Shown here piece after piece: positions 42,229 through 53,945 of a stretch of 64,000 bases of DNA. The notes under the pieces are model-generated. The model saw only the letters and a list, made by a program, of their open reading frames with translations. It was not told the origin of the DNA and did not search any database. Origin of the DNA: Stentor coeruleus (taxonomy: Eukaryota > Ciliophora > Heterotrichea > Heterotrichida > Stentoridae); assembly GCA_001970955.1 (NCBI GenBank), contig MPUH01000125.1:1-64000 (forward strand), in the 5' to 3' direction. How positions within the stretch are numbered: the first letter of the stretch is position 1; every line of letters begins with the position of its first letter. The position numbers were made by a program, and so were the translations under genes.

Positions 42229-43156
42229 GATTATTATCTACATTTAGATATTTGCAATGCTTTATATAAAAGATTTATGAAATTATTAGGTTTATGGGAA
42301 AATAAGAATAGATTAAAAGTTGAGGTTTACATGTTAGAATTAGATATTTATTTTATAAGGCAAAAAAAAGGTGCATGGCTTAAAAGTTATATTTTGGAAA
42401 ATAATTAAGAAATTTTGATTGAAATAAAGAGAGTTTAGAATATGGATTTAAGATTAATTGTTATGAATAAATAGTTTGTAAGAATATTATAAGAAAAAAT
42501 ATATAGTTAGAGAGAAGGTATTCTATTTTTTACTTTTTATAAGTGAATTATTGAATGCATATGGTTGAATATTTTACTTTTAAGATTCACTTAAAATTTA
42601 CAGGTCTACGTATAGAAAATCCTTAATTTTATAGTCACTATTATTATTTACTATCTTTTTAGTTTTTATTTGCATAAATAAAAAATTTAATATTCAGCAT
42701 TTTAGGTACTCTATTTTAAAATAATTCAATACCTACAAGTATAATTTATATTTCTGATACAAATTCTGTTTATTCATCTTACAAGCAAGAAAGTGTGTTT
42801 CTTAACAAAAAACTACAAATTTAAAGCAAACTGCTAATTAATAGTTGCATGTAGGATCTTGACGTTTAGAGTTCACTTTTTTAGAAAGTTGACCTGCTAT
42901 TTCAACATAAAACTATTCTTTTAACTAAATATAAAAATCTTCAACTTTTAAAGTCCACTGATCAAATATAAACAAAAAAATCTCACTTTACTCTATGCCA
43001 TGTTTAAAATACATATCATCCTTCTAATCAGCTTAAGCCTAAAATTTTATTGCATCAAAGTTTGATTGCATAAACCTGATAAAAATTACATAAAAAATAT
43101 TTATCCTTCATTATTCATCTAAAATCTTGATTAGGGATTTAAGTAACTGGTTATAA
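42229..43156. promoter_or_regulatory. Divergent intergenic region
   Basis: Lies between the HECT gene (minus) and the WD40-channel gene (plus). AT-rich, with the left part G/T-rich and the right part (42880-43120) C-richer. No gene seen. Confidence 0.4.
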
Positions 43157-46100
43157 ATGTCTGATACTTTAAACGAAAGTTTCCTCCCAAAAAGCCAAAT
43201 AACTTCTTTGACCAATGCTTCTGAAGCTGATTCAAAACAAAAAATGGGCGAGCTTGGAAATTACGAAGCCATCAAAGAAATTGGCCTAGCTTTAAAGTAT
43301 CTTCAATTAGAACCCAAACTAGATCTTCCTCATAAATTTGTTAATGTTCTTAGAAGCCATTCAGATTCAATTAACTGTGTGCGTTTTAGTCCTGACAGTA
43401 AACTTTTAGCGAGTGCATCGAATGATGAATCTATTATTATATGGGATTTAGTTGAAAAAAAAGAACTCTTCAAACTTTTTGAGGAGGAAATAGTCTTTAG
43501 TATAAGTTTTAGTCCTAATGGTAAGTTTTTGGCAAGTGGGTCTCAAGAAAATATCGTCAAAGTTTGGAATATTGCTAAAAAAAAGGAAGAATTTTCATTA
43601 GCAGGACATACAAGAGAAATATATAGTGTGTGTTTTAGCCCAAATGGGAACTTGCTGGCTAGTGGGTCATGCGATAAACTTATAAAAATCTGGAGTTTTG
43701 AAGAGAGAAAAATAATATTTACTTTTGTAGGACACACAAAAGCAATTAATACCTTGGATTTCAGTCCAGATGGCAAAATTTTAGTCAGCGGATCTTACGA
43801 TTTTTCAATAAAATTATGGAGCATCTTGGAAAAAAAAGAAATTTGCACTTTGTTGGGACATAGTGACTCAGTGCAAAGTGTGAGTTGCAGCCCAAATGGC
43901 AAAATATTAGCTAGTGGGTCAAGTGATAAGTTGATAAAAATATGGGATATAGATAAAAAAAAAGAAGAATTTACTTTTGCAGGCCATAGTAGCTTAGTGA
44001 AAAGTATAAGCTTTAGTCCAAATAGCAATTTTTTGGCAAGTGTATCAAATGATTACTCATTAAAAGTGTGGAATGTCCAAGAAAAAAAGCTTGAGTACTC
44101 ACTTTCTGCACACGAAAATTATATAAATAGTGTGAGTTTCAGTCCAGATGGGAAGTTTTTGGCAACCGGATCCGGAGAATCTGCGGTAAAAATATGGAGT
44201 ATTATGCAACAAAACAAAGATAGTACACTTGCAGGTCACACAAAAGCTATATGGAATGTGAATATCAGTCCTGATGGAATGCTAATAGCAAGTGGATCTG
44301 CTGATAATCTTGTAAAAGTATGGAATTTCAGCGAAAATAATGAGAAATTTACACTTTCTGGACACACAGATACTGTATGTAGTGTATGTTTTAGTCCAGA
44401 TAGTAAGCTTTTAGCAAGCGGGTCTCTCGATAAAACAGTTAAAATCTGGAATTTACAGAATCAAAAAGAAGAAATTGTTTTTACAAGCCTGGCAAGAATA
44501 CTTTGTGTAAGTTTCAGTCCTGATAGTAAGTTTTTAGCTAGTGGAGATTATGAGCTTATAAGAATATGAAATATTCAAGAAAAAAAAGAAGAATGCTCAA
44601 TTACAGGGGATTCAATAATATCAAACTTGTGCTTTAGTCAAGATGGGAGGTTTATAGCGGCCACAGTTGATATTACAATTGTAGTGTGGAATTTTATTAA
44701 TAAAAAAGAAGAATTTATACTTAGAGGGCATACAAATACTGTCTATAATCTGAGTTTTAGTTCAGATGGCAAATTTTTAGCAAGCTGTGCTGCAGATTAT
44801 TCGATCAAATTATGGGGTCTATTAGAAAAAAAAATAGAATTCACACTTACAGGCCATGAAGGAACTGTTAATTGTGTGAATTTCTCTCCGGATGGAAGAT
44901 ATTTGGTAAGCGGATCTTGTGATAGTCTGATTAAAATCTGGAATCTTACTGAAATTAGAGAAGAATGCACACTAAGAATACATCAAGTTAGTGTAAATAG
45001 TGTTTGCTTTAGTCCAGATGGGAAGTATTTAGTAAGTGGAGCTTCTGATAGGCTTATCAAAATATCGCATATTGGAATAAAACAAAAAGAACTTAATGGT
45101 CATTGTGATATTGTGCAAAGTGTTACTTTCAGCCCAGATGGAAAATTATTTGCAAGTGGGTCCTCTGATTCACTCATTAAAATATGGGATTTTACTAAAA
45201 ATACTGAAGAGATGACCTTTTCCGGCCATTCAAGTTCAGTAAATACCTTGAGTTTCAGTAAAGATGGAGATTTTCTAGCGAGTGGATCTAGTGATAATCT
45301 TATTAAAGTATGGAATCTTATAGAAAAAGTAGAAAAATTCACTTTAGAAGGTCATAGTGATGCTATTTGGAGTGTGAAATTCAGTTTAGATGGTAAGTTT
45401 TTGGCAAGTGGATCTAATGATTGTTTGATTAAAATCTGGAATCTTAAAGAAAAAACAGTTTTCTTAACCCTTTCAGGTCATAAAAGTTCAGTATTTAGTG
45501 TATGTTTTTGTCCTGATAGTAAGTTTTTAGCAAGCGGATCTTCAGATAATCTTGTTAAAATCTGGAACCTCGAAGAACAAAAAGAAAAATGTAGTTTTGA
45601 AGGTCATACAGATCATGTACGTAGTGTATGTTTTAGTGCGGATGGAAAGTTCTTAGTAAGCGGGTCTTTCGATAAATCAATCAAAATATGGAATCTCGAA
45701 GAAGAAAATCAAGCTTACGAACTGAAAGGCCATAAACAAATGATAAACAGTGTAGCTTTCAGTAAAAACGGAGAATTTTTATTAAGCACAAGTGCTGATA
45801 AAACAGTAATCATTTGGAACTTTCTTGAAAAAAGCAAAGTTTACACACTAAAAGGCCATAAAAGTTCAGTCTGCAGTGCGAGCTTCTCTCTTGATAGCAA
45901 GTATATCGCCAGTGGGTCCGAAGATAAGTCTATAAAAATATGGAATCTCAATAAAATTAATGGAAAAAATATACTTAAAGAAAATAATGGCATTGTATGG
46001 TGTGTGAGTTTTAGTCCAGATGGTAAACTAGTAGCAAGTGCATATGAAAATAAAACTATAAAGATTTGGAATTTAAAAACTGAATTAGAAGATACCTCAT

Positions 46101-48847
46101 TTACAATTCACGATGGAGCTGTATATTGCTTAAGTTTTAGTCATGATGGTAAATTTATAGCAAGTGGATCTACTGACACATTAATCAAAGTTTGGAATGT
46201 TGTAGAAAAAAAAGAAGAGTTCATGTTAAAAGGTCATGATAATATGTTATACAGTATCTGTTTCAGTCCAAATGATGAGCTTTTAGCAAGTGGGTCGAGT
46301 AATAGCGTAATAAAAGTATGGAATTTCAATGAGAGAAAGGAAGCTTGCGTCTTTTTAGGCCATAAAAACTCAATAGCAGGCTTGAAATTCAGCCCAGATG
46401 GGAGTTTTTTAGCGAGTGGGTCATGGGACAATACTATTAAAATATGGAATATGGCTGAAAAAAGGGAAGAATTCACTCTAAATGGTCATACTGCTGGAGT
46501 ATATAGCATAAATTTTAGCTTAGACGGCAAAATTTTAGCTAGTGGAGCTAAGGATAATTCGATTAAAATATGGAATCTCACAGAAAAAACTGAAGAATTT
46601 ACATTAAATGGACATGATGATGAAGTTACTCTTGTGAAATTTAGTCATGACGGCAAGATTTTAGCGAGTTCATCTAAAGATAAAACCATTAAAATATGGG
46701 ACCTTGTTGAAAAGAGAGAAAAAAATACTTTAGAAGGACATGAAGACATGGTATGGAGTATTTCATTCAGTCCAGATGATAATCTTATTGTGAGTGGATC
46801 AAACGATTGTTCTACAAAAATATGGAATCTTGCCAGAAGATATGAAGAATTAACGATTTTAAGCAAAAATGAAGTAATTGAAGAAATCAAATTCACAACA
46901 GATAACACTAAAATACAAGTTATATCAAATTTAAGAAATAAAACATATACCTTGAGCTCAGGAATTGAAACAGTTTCAGCTGATAATACTTTATATAAAC
47001 AAGAAACAGGAAATAAAAATTTTAAGCCTCTTAGCTATTCGTTCATTGGCTTTGATAACAATTTAAAATACTTGGCAAATATTTATAATTTGAGCTTAAA
47101 AAGATATGAACACATAACATCATTAAGTGTAAAGTTTTCAAATCTTAACTATTCAATAGGTCACTTTATATGTGTGCTTGGCAAAGATGAAATTTTAGAA
47201 AAGTTTGCTAAATCTAATCAGCTAATATTATTATGTGACTCTTTTGGTCATGGACCTGTTTTCTATTCTATCAAGTATAAACATCAGACTGCTACTGATA
47301 TTATAGTAAATTACATGTGTGAAATTGTGGAGAATAATAAATATGGCTTTAATACATACAATCATTTGAAAACTTTAGAATGCGATCTTATTCACCTTAT
47401 TAGAAACTCTTCTAAAAATATTGATTTGCTGCTTGGTAATATTTTGCTTCAGCAACAAAAATCTGCTTATTTTGGAACTCCTTCGGGTGAGTTGCCAATC
47501 ATATTAATAAGTGATCAAAACTCTGAGTACTTTGATAATTTGATAGCTGATGAAACTGATCCAGTACCTTTAATAATAAAGCAAGCTCCATTTCGGCTTC
47601 CTTTTGAAATCGGTTCAGTATCAAGTCTTGATTTACTTAGTGCTATAATCGAGTGTAAAAATAAAGATATTTACAGAACAGAACTGATTCAGCTATTTAT
47701 CGAGTATAAATGGAATCAGGTTAACGCTTGGATTTACTTTTACACTGCTATTTTGTGGATTAACATAATTGTGCTATCTTATGTAATAGCTTCTCAGTCT
47801 CATATTTTTATATACATTTCATTTGTAATAAACGCAATACTAATTGGATGGGAAGGAGTTCAGCTGAATGTTATAGGAAGACAATATTTTCAAAACAAAA
47901 TGAATCTTCTCGACATTATCAGATGCTATATTACAGTTGTTTATGGGATTTTACTTTTATATAATATCGAACACCCGATTGTGACTTGGATAATGATAAT
48001 TTTTAATATAATGAGAGGGCTTACTGGATTTAGAGCGTTTGGAAATACAAGGTACTATATAAAACTTTTACAAATGTGCTTTGAAAGAATTAAAGATTTT
48101 TTTATAATTTTCATATACTCAACTTTAGCTTTAGGACTTATGAACTCTATAGCCTCAAATGAAGAAATTATAACATTTAAATCTTTATGGTCATCGCCAT
48201 TTGATATTATTGCAGGAACAACAGAAGCATTTTATCAAGTGAATACTATTCAAACAATTACATATATTTTAGCTATTACAATTAATATGATCATAATGCT
48301 TAATATGATCATTTCAATTTTAGGAGATGTTTTTGATGAATTTCAAATAGATGCAGAAATTTATAACTACTCAGAAATGGTAGATGTGATTTTTGAAATT
48401 GAGCAATTGGTATCATTTGCAAGCAATACTGATAAACTTAGTTTTTTGCATATTTGTATGCATGCTTATGAAAAGCCGACAGATGAATGGAAAGGGAAAA
48501 TTATTGATATTAGAGAGTTTTTAAAAGATAAGTTTTTAAATGAGTCACTTAAACCTTTGTTTGATGAGAATACTAGGCAGATAAAATCAAATGATGAAAG
48601 GATAGAATCAAACTTTAAGTCTATAAATGATAAAGTTAATAGAATAGATGAAAAGGTCATGAATTTCAAGATGAATGATGAAAAATATGAATCTAATTTC
48701 AAGATGATGGATGAAAAAAATGAATCTAATTTCAAAACTTTAGATGAAAAGATGAATGCTTTTCAGAATAAAGTTAACGATATGGAAGTGAAAATTAGTA
48801 GCATTAATGAAAATATTCAATTGATTTTAAGTGCTCTTTCCAAGTAA
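43157..48847 (+). CDS. WD40-repeat array fused to a TRP-like cation channel; one in-frame TGA
   Basis: One frame of 1897 codons, broken once by TGA at 44567-44569 (codon 471). About 28 WD40 repeats of some 42 residues each fill residues 60-1235 (GHxxxVxSVxFSPDGKxLASGSxDxxIKIWN), enough for four seven-bladed propellers. After a linker domain, six hydrophobic segments lie at about 1520-1728, with a pore loop (WSSPFDIIAGTTEAFYQV) and S6 (NMIIMLNMIISILGDVFDEF) of TRP type. A coiled coil at about 1808-1894 probably drives tetramerisation. The TGA sits where every other repeat has the Trp of KIW, so it replaces TGG. It could be read through, a recent mutation, or a base error. If it stops translation, the second half (44627 on) would lack a start. 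I infer a membrane cation channel gated or scaffolded through its propellers. Confidence 0.85.
43330..46860 (+). repeat. Tandem array of about 28 WD40-coding units of ~126 nt
   Basis: A 126-nt periodicity is visible from recurrent AGTCCAGATGG(C/T)AA and AAAAT(A/C)TGGAAT words. Units have diverged but are clearly related, so the array grew by duplication. Unit 10 has TGA for the Trp codon, and unit 14 has Ser in the same place (KISHI). Confidence 0.85.
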
Positions 48848-50358
48848 CTTAAATTAGTTAGTTTAAAATCTCAGCATTTTGCTTTGTTTTTATAATAATG
48901 AATACTTTTTAGTCTTAATGAATAACGGATTAATATAAATATTATACTAAACTATTAAAGCATAATATATTTGATTGGAAATTGATTAGAAAAGTTTAAC
49001 CCTTTCAAAAGAAGAAATAAAATTTGACTATTTATTTTAACTGCAAAGGTAGTGGGCCATATTGTTATTATTTGCTTCTCAATTCATTTTATTCTTCCAA
49101 AATCATCTCTGCACTAAAAATATTTTTTATTCTAATATGTTATAATAACTAACTTTATCCTCACTTCTAGTTGCAAAAGTTACTCATGGCTTATTTAAAT
49201 TTTGTTTCTTATCACTAAATTAGATAAAGTACCTTTATAATTTTTAACTGCAACACTCTCAGTTTACCTTTTGTCAATCAATTTTGCAAAATAACTAAAT
49301 TTTCAACTCCAATACTCTCAGCTTACTTTTTGTCAATCAATTCTACAGAATAACTGAATTCTTACCTTTAATTATCTTAATTTATAATAACATAGAATAT
49401 ATAATAATATAATATATCAAATATCAAAGTCATATAATAATATACAACTCTATTAGCTAAAACCCTTTATCACTAACACTTACTCTTATCTTATTATAAA
49501 ATGCAAATGATTACATAAGTGAGGAAAAAATACTCACATAAATAACTAGATTCTTACTTATATAAAAGAGTTTCCTTGCTAAGATAAGACTGCAATACAA
49601 TTATTTTTTAAGATTATATAAAATATATTTCTGAAATAAAAATTGTAGCATTTTGGAAAAATATAAAATTGTGTGTCGTGGACTTTAAGTGCTAATCACC
49701 AAAGGAAATTCAAGATACCTATAATAACTAATATTATATATAAATTCAGGATATTAAAGAGCTAAGTTTTTGGCTAAAGCTCTGTATTAAAAGTTAAATC
49801 ATTTTTATCAATCATGTCTTGTGTAGCTTAATCCAAGTTGTATTTATTTAGTATTCATTTCATCATTGATTAATTTTGGTTTCTAGACCCGATCTTGCCA
49901 TATCTCTAGGGTGTGGAAAATTCGCGGGCTCAAATTTGACTAAGTTTTTTATAATTATAAGTATTTTCTCTATGTAGCCCATTCTAAACTTTTTATAGGT
50001 TAATTGAAGACCTGAATTCCTAAGGTAATTCTCTTAACTGAGCTAAACCTCAAAGCCTTATCATTCTTAAATCTGATAAGCCCCCAATAATCTTATCCTT
50101 TAATTGCATAATTATCATTTCAGAACCAAATAGTGTTTGCATAAACAATTAATAATCCTAATATAAATACTTATAGCTCAACGTATTATTAGTAGCTTAG
50201 TTATGAGCAATTGTTTTTCTAGAACCCACATAAAAAAGCATATAATAAGAGCTATTTGTAAGCTTATGCATAATAGCTGTGAAATCTGTTATTTATCTAT
50301 CAAGTTTGGATATTTGCAACGCTATTAAGCTCTCATATTTCGAGTGATTTACAAAATA
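48848..50358. other. 1.5-kb intergenic region with a less AT-rich segment
   Basis: Mostly AT-rich. 49241-49359 is a diverged tandem duplication. From about 49660 to 50110 the base mix is more even and unlike the skewed flanks elsewhere, with a possible hairpin AGAGCT...AGCTCT near 49757-49785. No tRNA B-box or known RNA signature was found. Confidence 0.4.
49241..49359. repeat. Diverged tandem duplication, two ~60-nt units
   Basis: Units 49241-49300 and 49301-49359 share ...ACTCTCAG(T/C)TTAC...TTTTGTCAATCAATT...ATAACT(A/G)AAT with about ten differences. No N lies nearby and the units have diverged, so this is a real repeat and not an assembly join. Confidence 0.75.
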
Positions 50359-50937
50359 ATGGCCGAAGAAACGTCTAGTTCCACCCAACCCTGCTTAACT
50401 AAAAGCTTAGACCTTGAAGTCAAAGACCTAGCTCAGCAAATTATTGACTTAAACCCTGAAGCTCTTTCACCATGGCCTGTCACATGGGATGATTTCAAAT
50501 CCATGACTGAGGGACATAAGGACCTGCAAATGATTCCACAAAGCAGCCTTACAACACAAAAGTCCTCAGGAACTAAGAAGTACAAAGTTAAATGGACAAA
50601 AGAAGAAGATGAACTCTTATATAAATATTATCTAGAACATGGGAAGAACTGGAAAAAAATTTCTGAGCTTATAAAAGGTAAATCATGCTATCTCGTAAAA
50701 AAAAGGTTTTATGACATCATATACGAAGGTGGTAATTATCATGATTACCTAGAAGCAGGGTACTTTTCGAAGAAAAAAACAGATGTTTTTGACTCTTTAA
50801 CGGATAAACAAAAGCATCAAAAAATTAAGCAGTTATATATGAGGATGATAAACTTGCAAAAGTTTATTAATGACTCAAAGCAAAAATTATATTTTTATGC
50901 AGAAAGAAATTACCCTATGACTGATAAGCTACTCTAA
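50359..50937 (+). CDS. Myb/SANT-domain protein
   Basis: 192 aa from the ATG at 50359. A single Myb-like domain lies at about 75-125: KWTKEEDELLYKYYLEHGKNWKKISELIKGKSCYLVKKRFYDII. It shows the three spaced aromatic residues of the fold (Trp, Trp/Tyr, Phe) and three helices. Basic residues in helix 3 suggest DNA binding. The C-terminal helix is basic and polar. A transcription factor or chromatin protein acting in the nucleus is likely; target unknown. Confidence 0.85.
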   Translation: MAEETSSSTQPCLTKSLDLEVKDLAQQIIDLNPEALSPWPVTWDDFKSMTEGHKDLQMIPQSSLTTQKSSGTKKYKVKWTKEEDELLYKYYLEHGKNWKKISELIKGKSCYLVKKRFYDIIYEGGNYHDYLEAGYFSKKKTDVFDSLTDKQKHQKIKQLYMRMINLQKFINDSKQKLYFYAERNYPMTDKLL

Positions 50938-51432
50938 GTATAATTCGATACATATTTAAACCTACTTTAGTAAGTTTTGCTATTCTTAAATTTAATAGAA
51001 TATCATCTTATTAAGATTGATTTGTATGCGATATTTCATGCTTTTATATAACTCATTGAACTTTGCTACTTTATTTGCACTCAATATTTTAGTTTAACAA
51101 TAATTCCAGTTATTATTTAATCTATAACATACAAGAATAAACCTCATTTAATATCTAATCAATCCTGTTGATTTAGATCCATTATTAATTTCTAATAGAT
51201 TTATTTATATCTTATTTCAAAGTATTTGATTTATGTATATTTTCAGTTATCTATAGTATTGTCCTTTATATAACTATCATATGATAAGTAAAAGATATAA
51301 TGCTTTTACAATAAAAATATTAAAATCGCATATTATAGATTGAAATATTTAGTTCTTTTTAAATAAAAGGCACAAAACCAATCGCATAAATTTAAATTTA
51401 GTTTAATTAATATGTGCTGAGATAATTAATTA
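50938..51432. other. Intergenic, AT-rich
   Basis: Spacer between two plus-strand genes. No feature seen. Confidence 0.4.
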
Positions 51433-53943
51433 ATGGTAAACAGACAAGAAATCTTAGATTACTTTGCTGAGCATGGTGGAGAAGTTCTTGAAGACCTTCA
51501 ATTAATCGCTAAAAATCCTCAATATTTAAACGATAAGCAAGATTTCAGAATTACCTTGAGTGAAAAGCTTTTAAAAGCTAGCATTTCGATAAGTTTGGAA
51601 TATTTTGTATCTGTTTTTAGTACCGTAGCAAATCCTGTATTTGCTAAAATCCAACAGTCTTTTATTACTGCATTGATTTCCTACCTTTTCAAGTCCCATT
51701 CACCTATACAAATAGTTAAAGTTTTAGGAGAAGCTTCCTTACCAAATGTTGAGTTTGGGGATGAGTTTTGTTACACTTCACTTAACGAAACTATTCTAGC
51801 TGAGAACCAAGAGCTTAAAAACGAAAACTCTCTTCTTAAGGCAAAAATTGAAGAAATCACAGATAAATCTCCAGACCTTGAAAGAGATCCAGCAGAAAAA
51901 AGCAAAAAACCTTACAGTTTTCACTATAGCCGTGGCTGGAGTATACGCAATATAAGAAACACAAGCGAAAACCACACAAAACCCAGCGAAAACAGTGGTT
52001 TTTACGAATTCTCAACTGAAATCAAAAACTGTGACCGTGGTGATACCGTAAAAATCCTAGAATTCCTTCTTTTCTGTGAACGCATAAAATGCCAAAAATT
52101 TATTTCCCTTGCAAAAATCAGCCAAAATGCCATCGAATCTATAGAACAAGAAATCCTCAGTGACTTAGATTTAGAAAAAGAAGCTTTCCTAGACCAAAAC
52201 CCTCTAAGCCTACGAGTTTTCCTAACAGCTTTCGCTGATTTCCAGAAAATAGTCGTCCAAAAACTCGAATTCCTAACTGAAAAACTCCGTCAAAGCCAAA
52301 TCCTCATCTCAGACATTAAATACGAATACCAATCAAAGCTCTCAGAAGAAATCGAAACTCTCAAATCAGAACTTGACCTTACAAACAAATATCTTAAAAA
52401 AACCCTTTTAGAAAAAGAAAAATTTCAAGACTTCTGCAATGAACTCCAACAAGAAAAAAAAAATCTTGAAATCCGTTTTGTTCGAAACACCCTCAACCTT
52501 GAAAATCAAGTCAAAGATAAAACCAAAGATGCTTATAAATTGCAAGAAAAAATCCATAGACTTGAAAACGAAATCAGCGTTATAACAATTTTAAAAGACA
52601 AATTGCTACAAGAAAGAGAACATGGCCTTGATAGTACAATAGTAGGTATTGAGGATCAAGAAAATCCTTTGTTGATAGAAAGAGAAATGTTGGTTTTTGA
52701 AAACCTTACGCTTAAAAGTGAAATCATTACATTAGAAAGGAATTTGAGTAAAAGCTTGGGGTATGAGCAAAGAAATAAAGAACTAGAAGAGTATGTTAAA
52801 AATCAAGAAATTATAATAAAAGACCTTAAAGATAAAATAAATGAATCTTCTGAGGACTCTTTAAGCTTAAATGCATCAAATGAGAAAAATATTATAGAAG
52901 TGAAAGAACTTAGAGAAGCTTTAATGAGTATAAGCCAAAGATATGAACAAGATAAGCAAATCTTATTAAAAGACTGCGAAGAAGCGAGACAAGATATGGA
53001 AGCGCAGATGTTTAGATTAAAACAAGAAAAAGCTTATGCTGAGAGTGTGAGTGAAAATTATCAAAAGCATTTGGTTGAAGTGTGTAAAGAAAAAGAAACT
53101 TTGGAAAAGGAAATTTATATGCTGAGTCAGTTCTATGAACGATTTAAAGATTCAAAAAGCCCAAAATCAATTATGAGATCAGAAAACGAACTAGCATCAA
53201 GTGTTGAGTTTGATTTAACTAAAAGCATTGAGGTATTTGAAAGGTGTAATACAAGCCCACAGAAGACAATACAAGATACAATACTTGATGAGTTACAAGA
53301 AATATCAATTGAACTGCGTAATAAGCATTCTGAGGATTTTAACATGGTGAATTTGTTTGGGTTTATTAAAGCGACACTTTTGCATATGATGAAATTGCAG
53401 GATTTAATAAAAACAGAAACTAGTTTGAGTCCGAATTATAGAGAAATCAATCAAAACCTTTCAGATGTTTTTGCTAAGCTGAAAATGCGTGTAAAAAACC
53501 TTCAAGATGAAAGCATTATCCTTAATAGAAAACTTGATAATACTGAACAGCATATTTTGTATACAGAGCCTGCATACTCATTGACAGAAAGGGATAAAGG
53601 TGATTTGTTGCATTATTATAAAACCCAACTGCAAATCGAAAAATCAAAAGTTCTTGAGAAAAAGCACACGATCAAACTCCACAATGAACAAATATCGTTT
53701 CTTAAACAAAGCTTGAGAGAACTGCAAATCGAAATCAGTAAGGCTAGATCTGTGGATTTTGAGTATTTTAAAGATGTATTTAAAACATTGATTAGAGAAA
53801 TCCCGATACAAGAACCTAATGTAGAAAGCATGGTAGAACTGCTGTTCAAGATTTTGAACTTCTCGCAGAATGAAAAAACTGGAGTGACAGAAACTAGACG
53901 ATCTAAGAGACAGAAGCATGGATTCCGAAGTATATTTTCTTAA
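51433..53943 (+). CDS. Coiled-coil protein with helical N-terminal domain, 836 aa
   Basis: Residues 1-115 form a globular helical domain (RQEILDYFAEHGGEVLEDLQ; ISLEYFVSVFSTVANPVFAK). Coiled coil follows from about 118 to 780 with short breaks, one containing a Tyr/Arg/Ser-rich YSFHYSRGWSIRNIRN segment (about 158-173). The tail is basic (TRRSKRQKHGFRS). No catalytic motif. Its stop codon lies two nucleotides from the stop of the converging next gene. Confidence 0.8.
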   Translation: MVNRQEILDYFAEHGGEVLEDLQLIAKNPQYLNDKQDFRITLSEKLLKASISISLEYFVSVFSTVANPVFAKIQQSFITALISYLFKSHSPIQIVKVLGEASLPNVEFGDEFCYTSLNETILAENQELKNENSLLKAKIEEITDKSPDLERDPAEKSKKPYSFHYSRGWSIRNIRNTSENHTKPSENSGFYEFSTEIKNCDRGDTVKILEFLLFCERIKCQKFISLAKISQNAIESIEQEILSDLDLEKEAFLDQNPLSLRVFLTAFADFQKIVVQKLEFLTEKLRQSQILISDIKYEYQSKLSEEIETLKSELDLTNKYLKKTLLEKEKFQDFCNELQQEKKNLEIRFVRNTLNLENQVKDKTKDAYKLQEKIHRLENEISVITILKDKLLQEREHGLDSTIVGIEDQENPLLIEREMLVFENLTLKSEIITLERNLSKSLGYEQRNKELEEYVKNQEIIIKDLKDKINESSEDSLSLNASNEKNIIEVKELREALMSISQRYEQDKQILLKDCEEARQDMEAQMFRLKQEKAYAESVSENYQKHLVEVCKEKETLEKEIYMLSQFYERFKDSKSPKSIMRSENELASSVEFDLTKSIEVFERCNTSPQKTIQDTILDELQEISIELRNKHSEDFNMVNLFGFIKATLLHMMKLQDLIKTETSLSPNYREINQNLSDVFAKLKMRVKNLQDESIILNRKLDNTEQHILYTEPAYSLTERDKGDLLHYYKTQLQIEKSKVLEKKHTIKLHNEQISFLKQSLRELQIEISKARSVDFEYFKDVFKTLIREIPIQEPNVESMVELLFKILNFSQNEKTGVTETRRSKRQKHGFRSIFS

Positions 53944-53945
53944 AC

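Noticed and set aside
43157-44569. Two separate WD40 genes split at the TGA
   Set aside because: Frame and 42-residue repeat phase continue unbroken through the TGA, and the second half has no own promoter-like leader.
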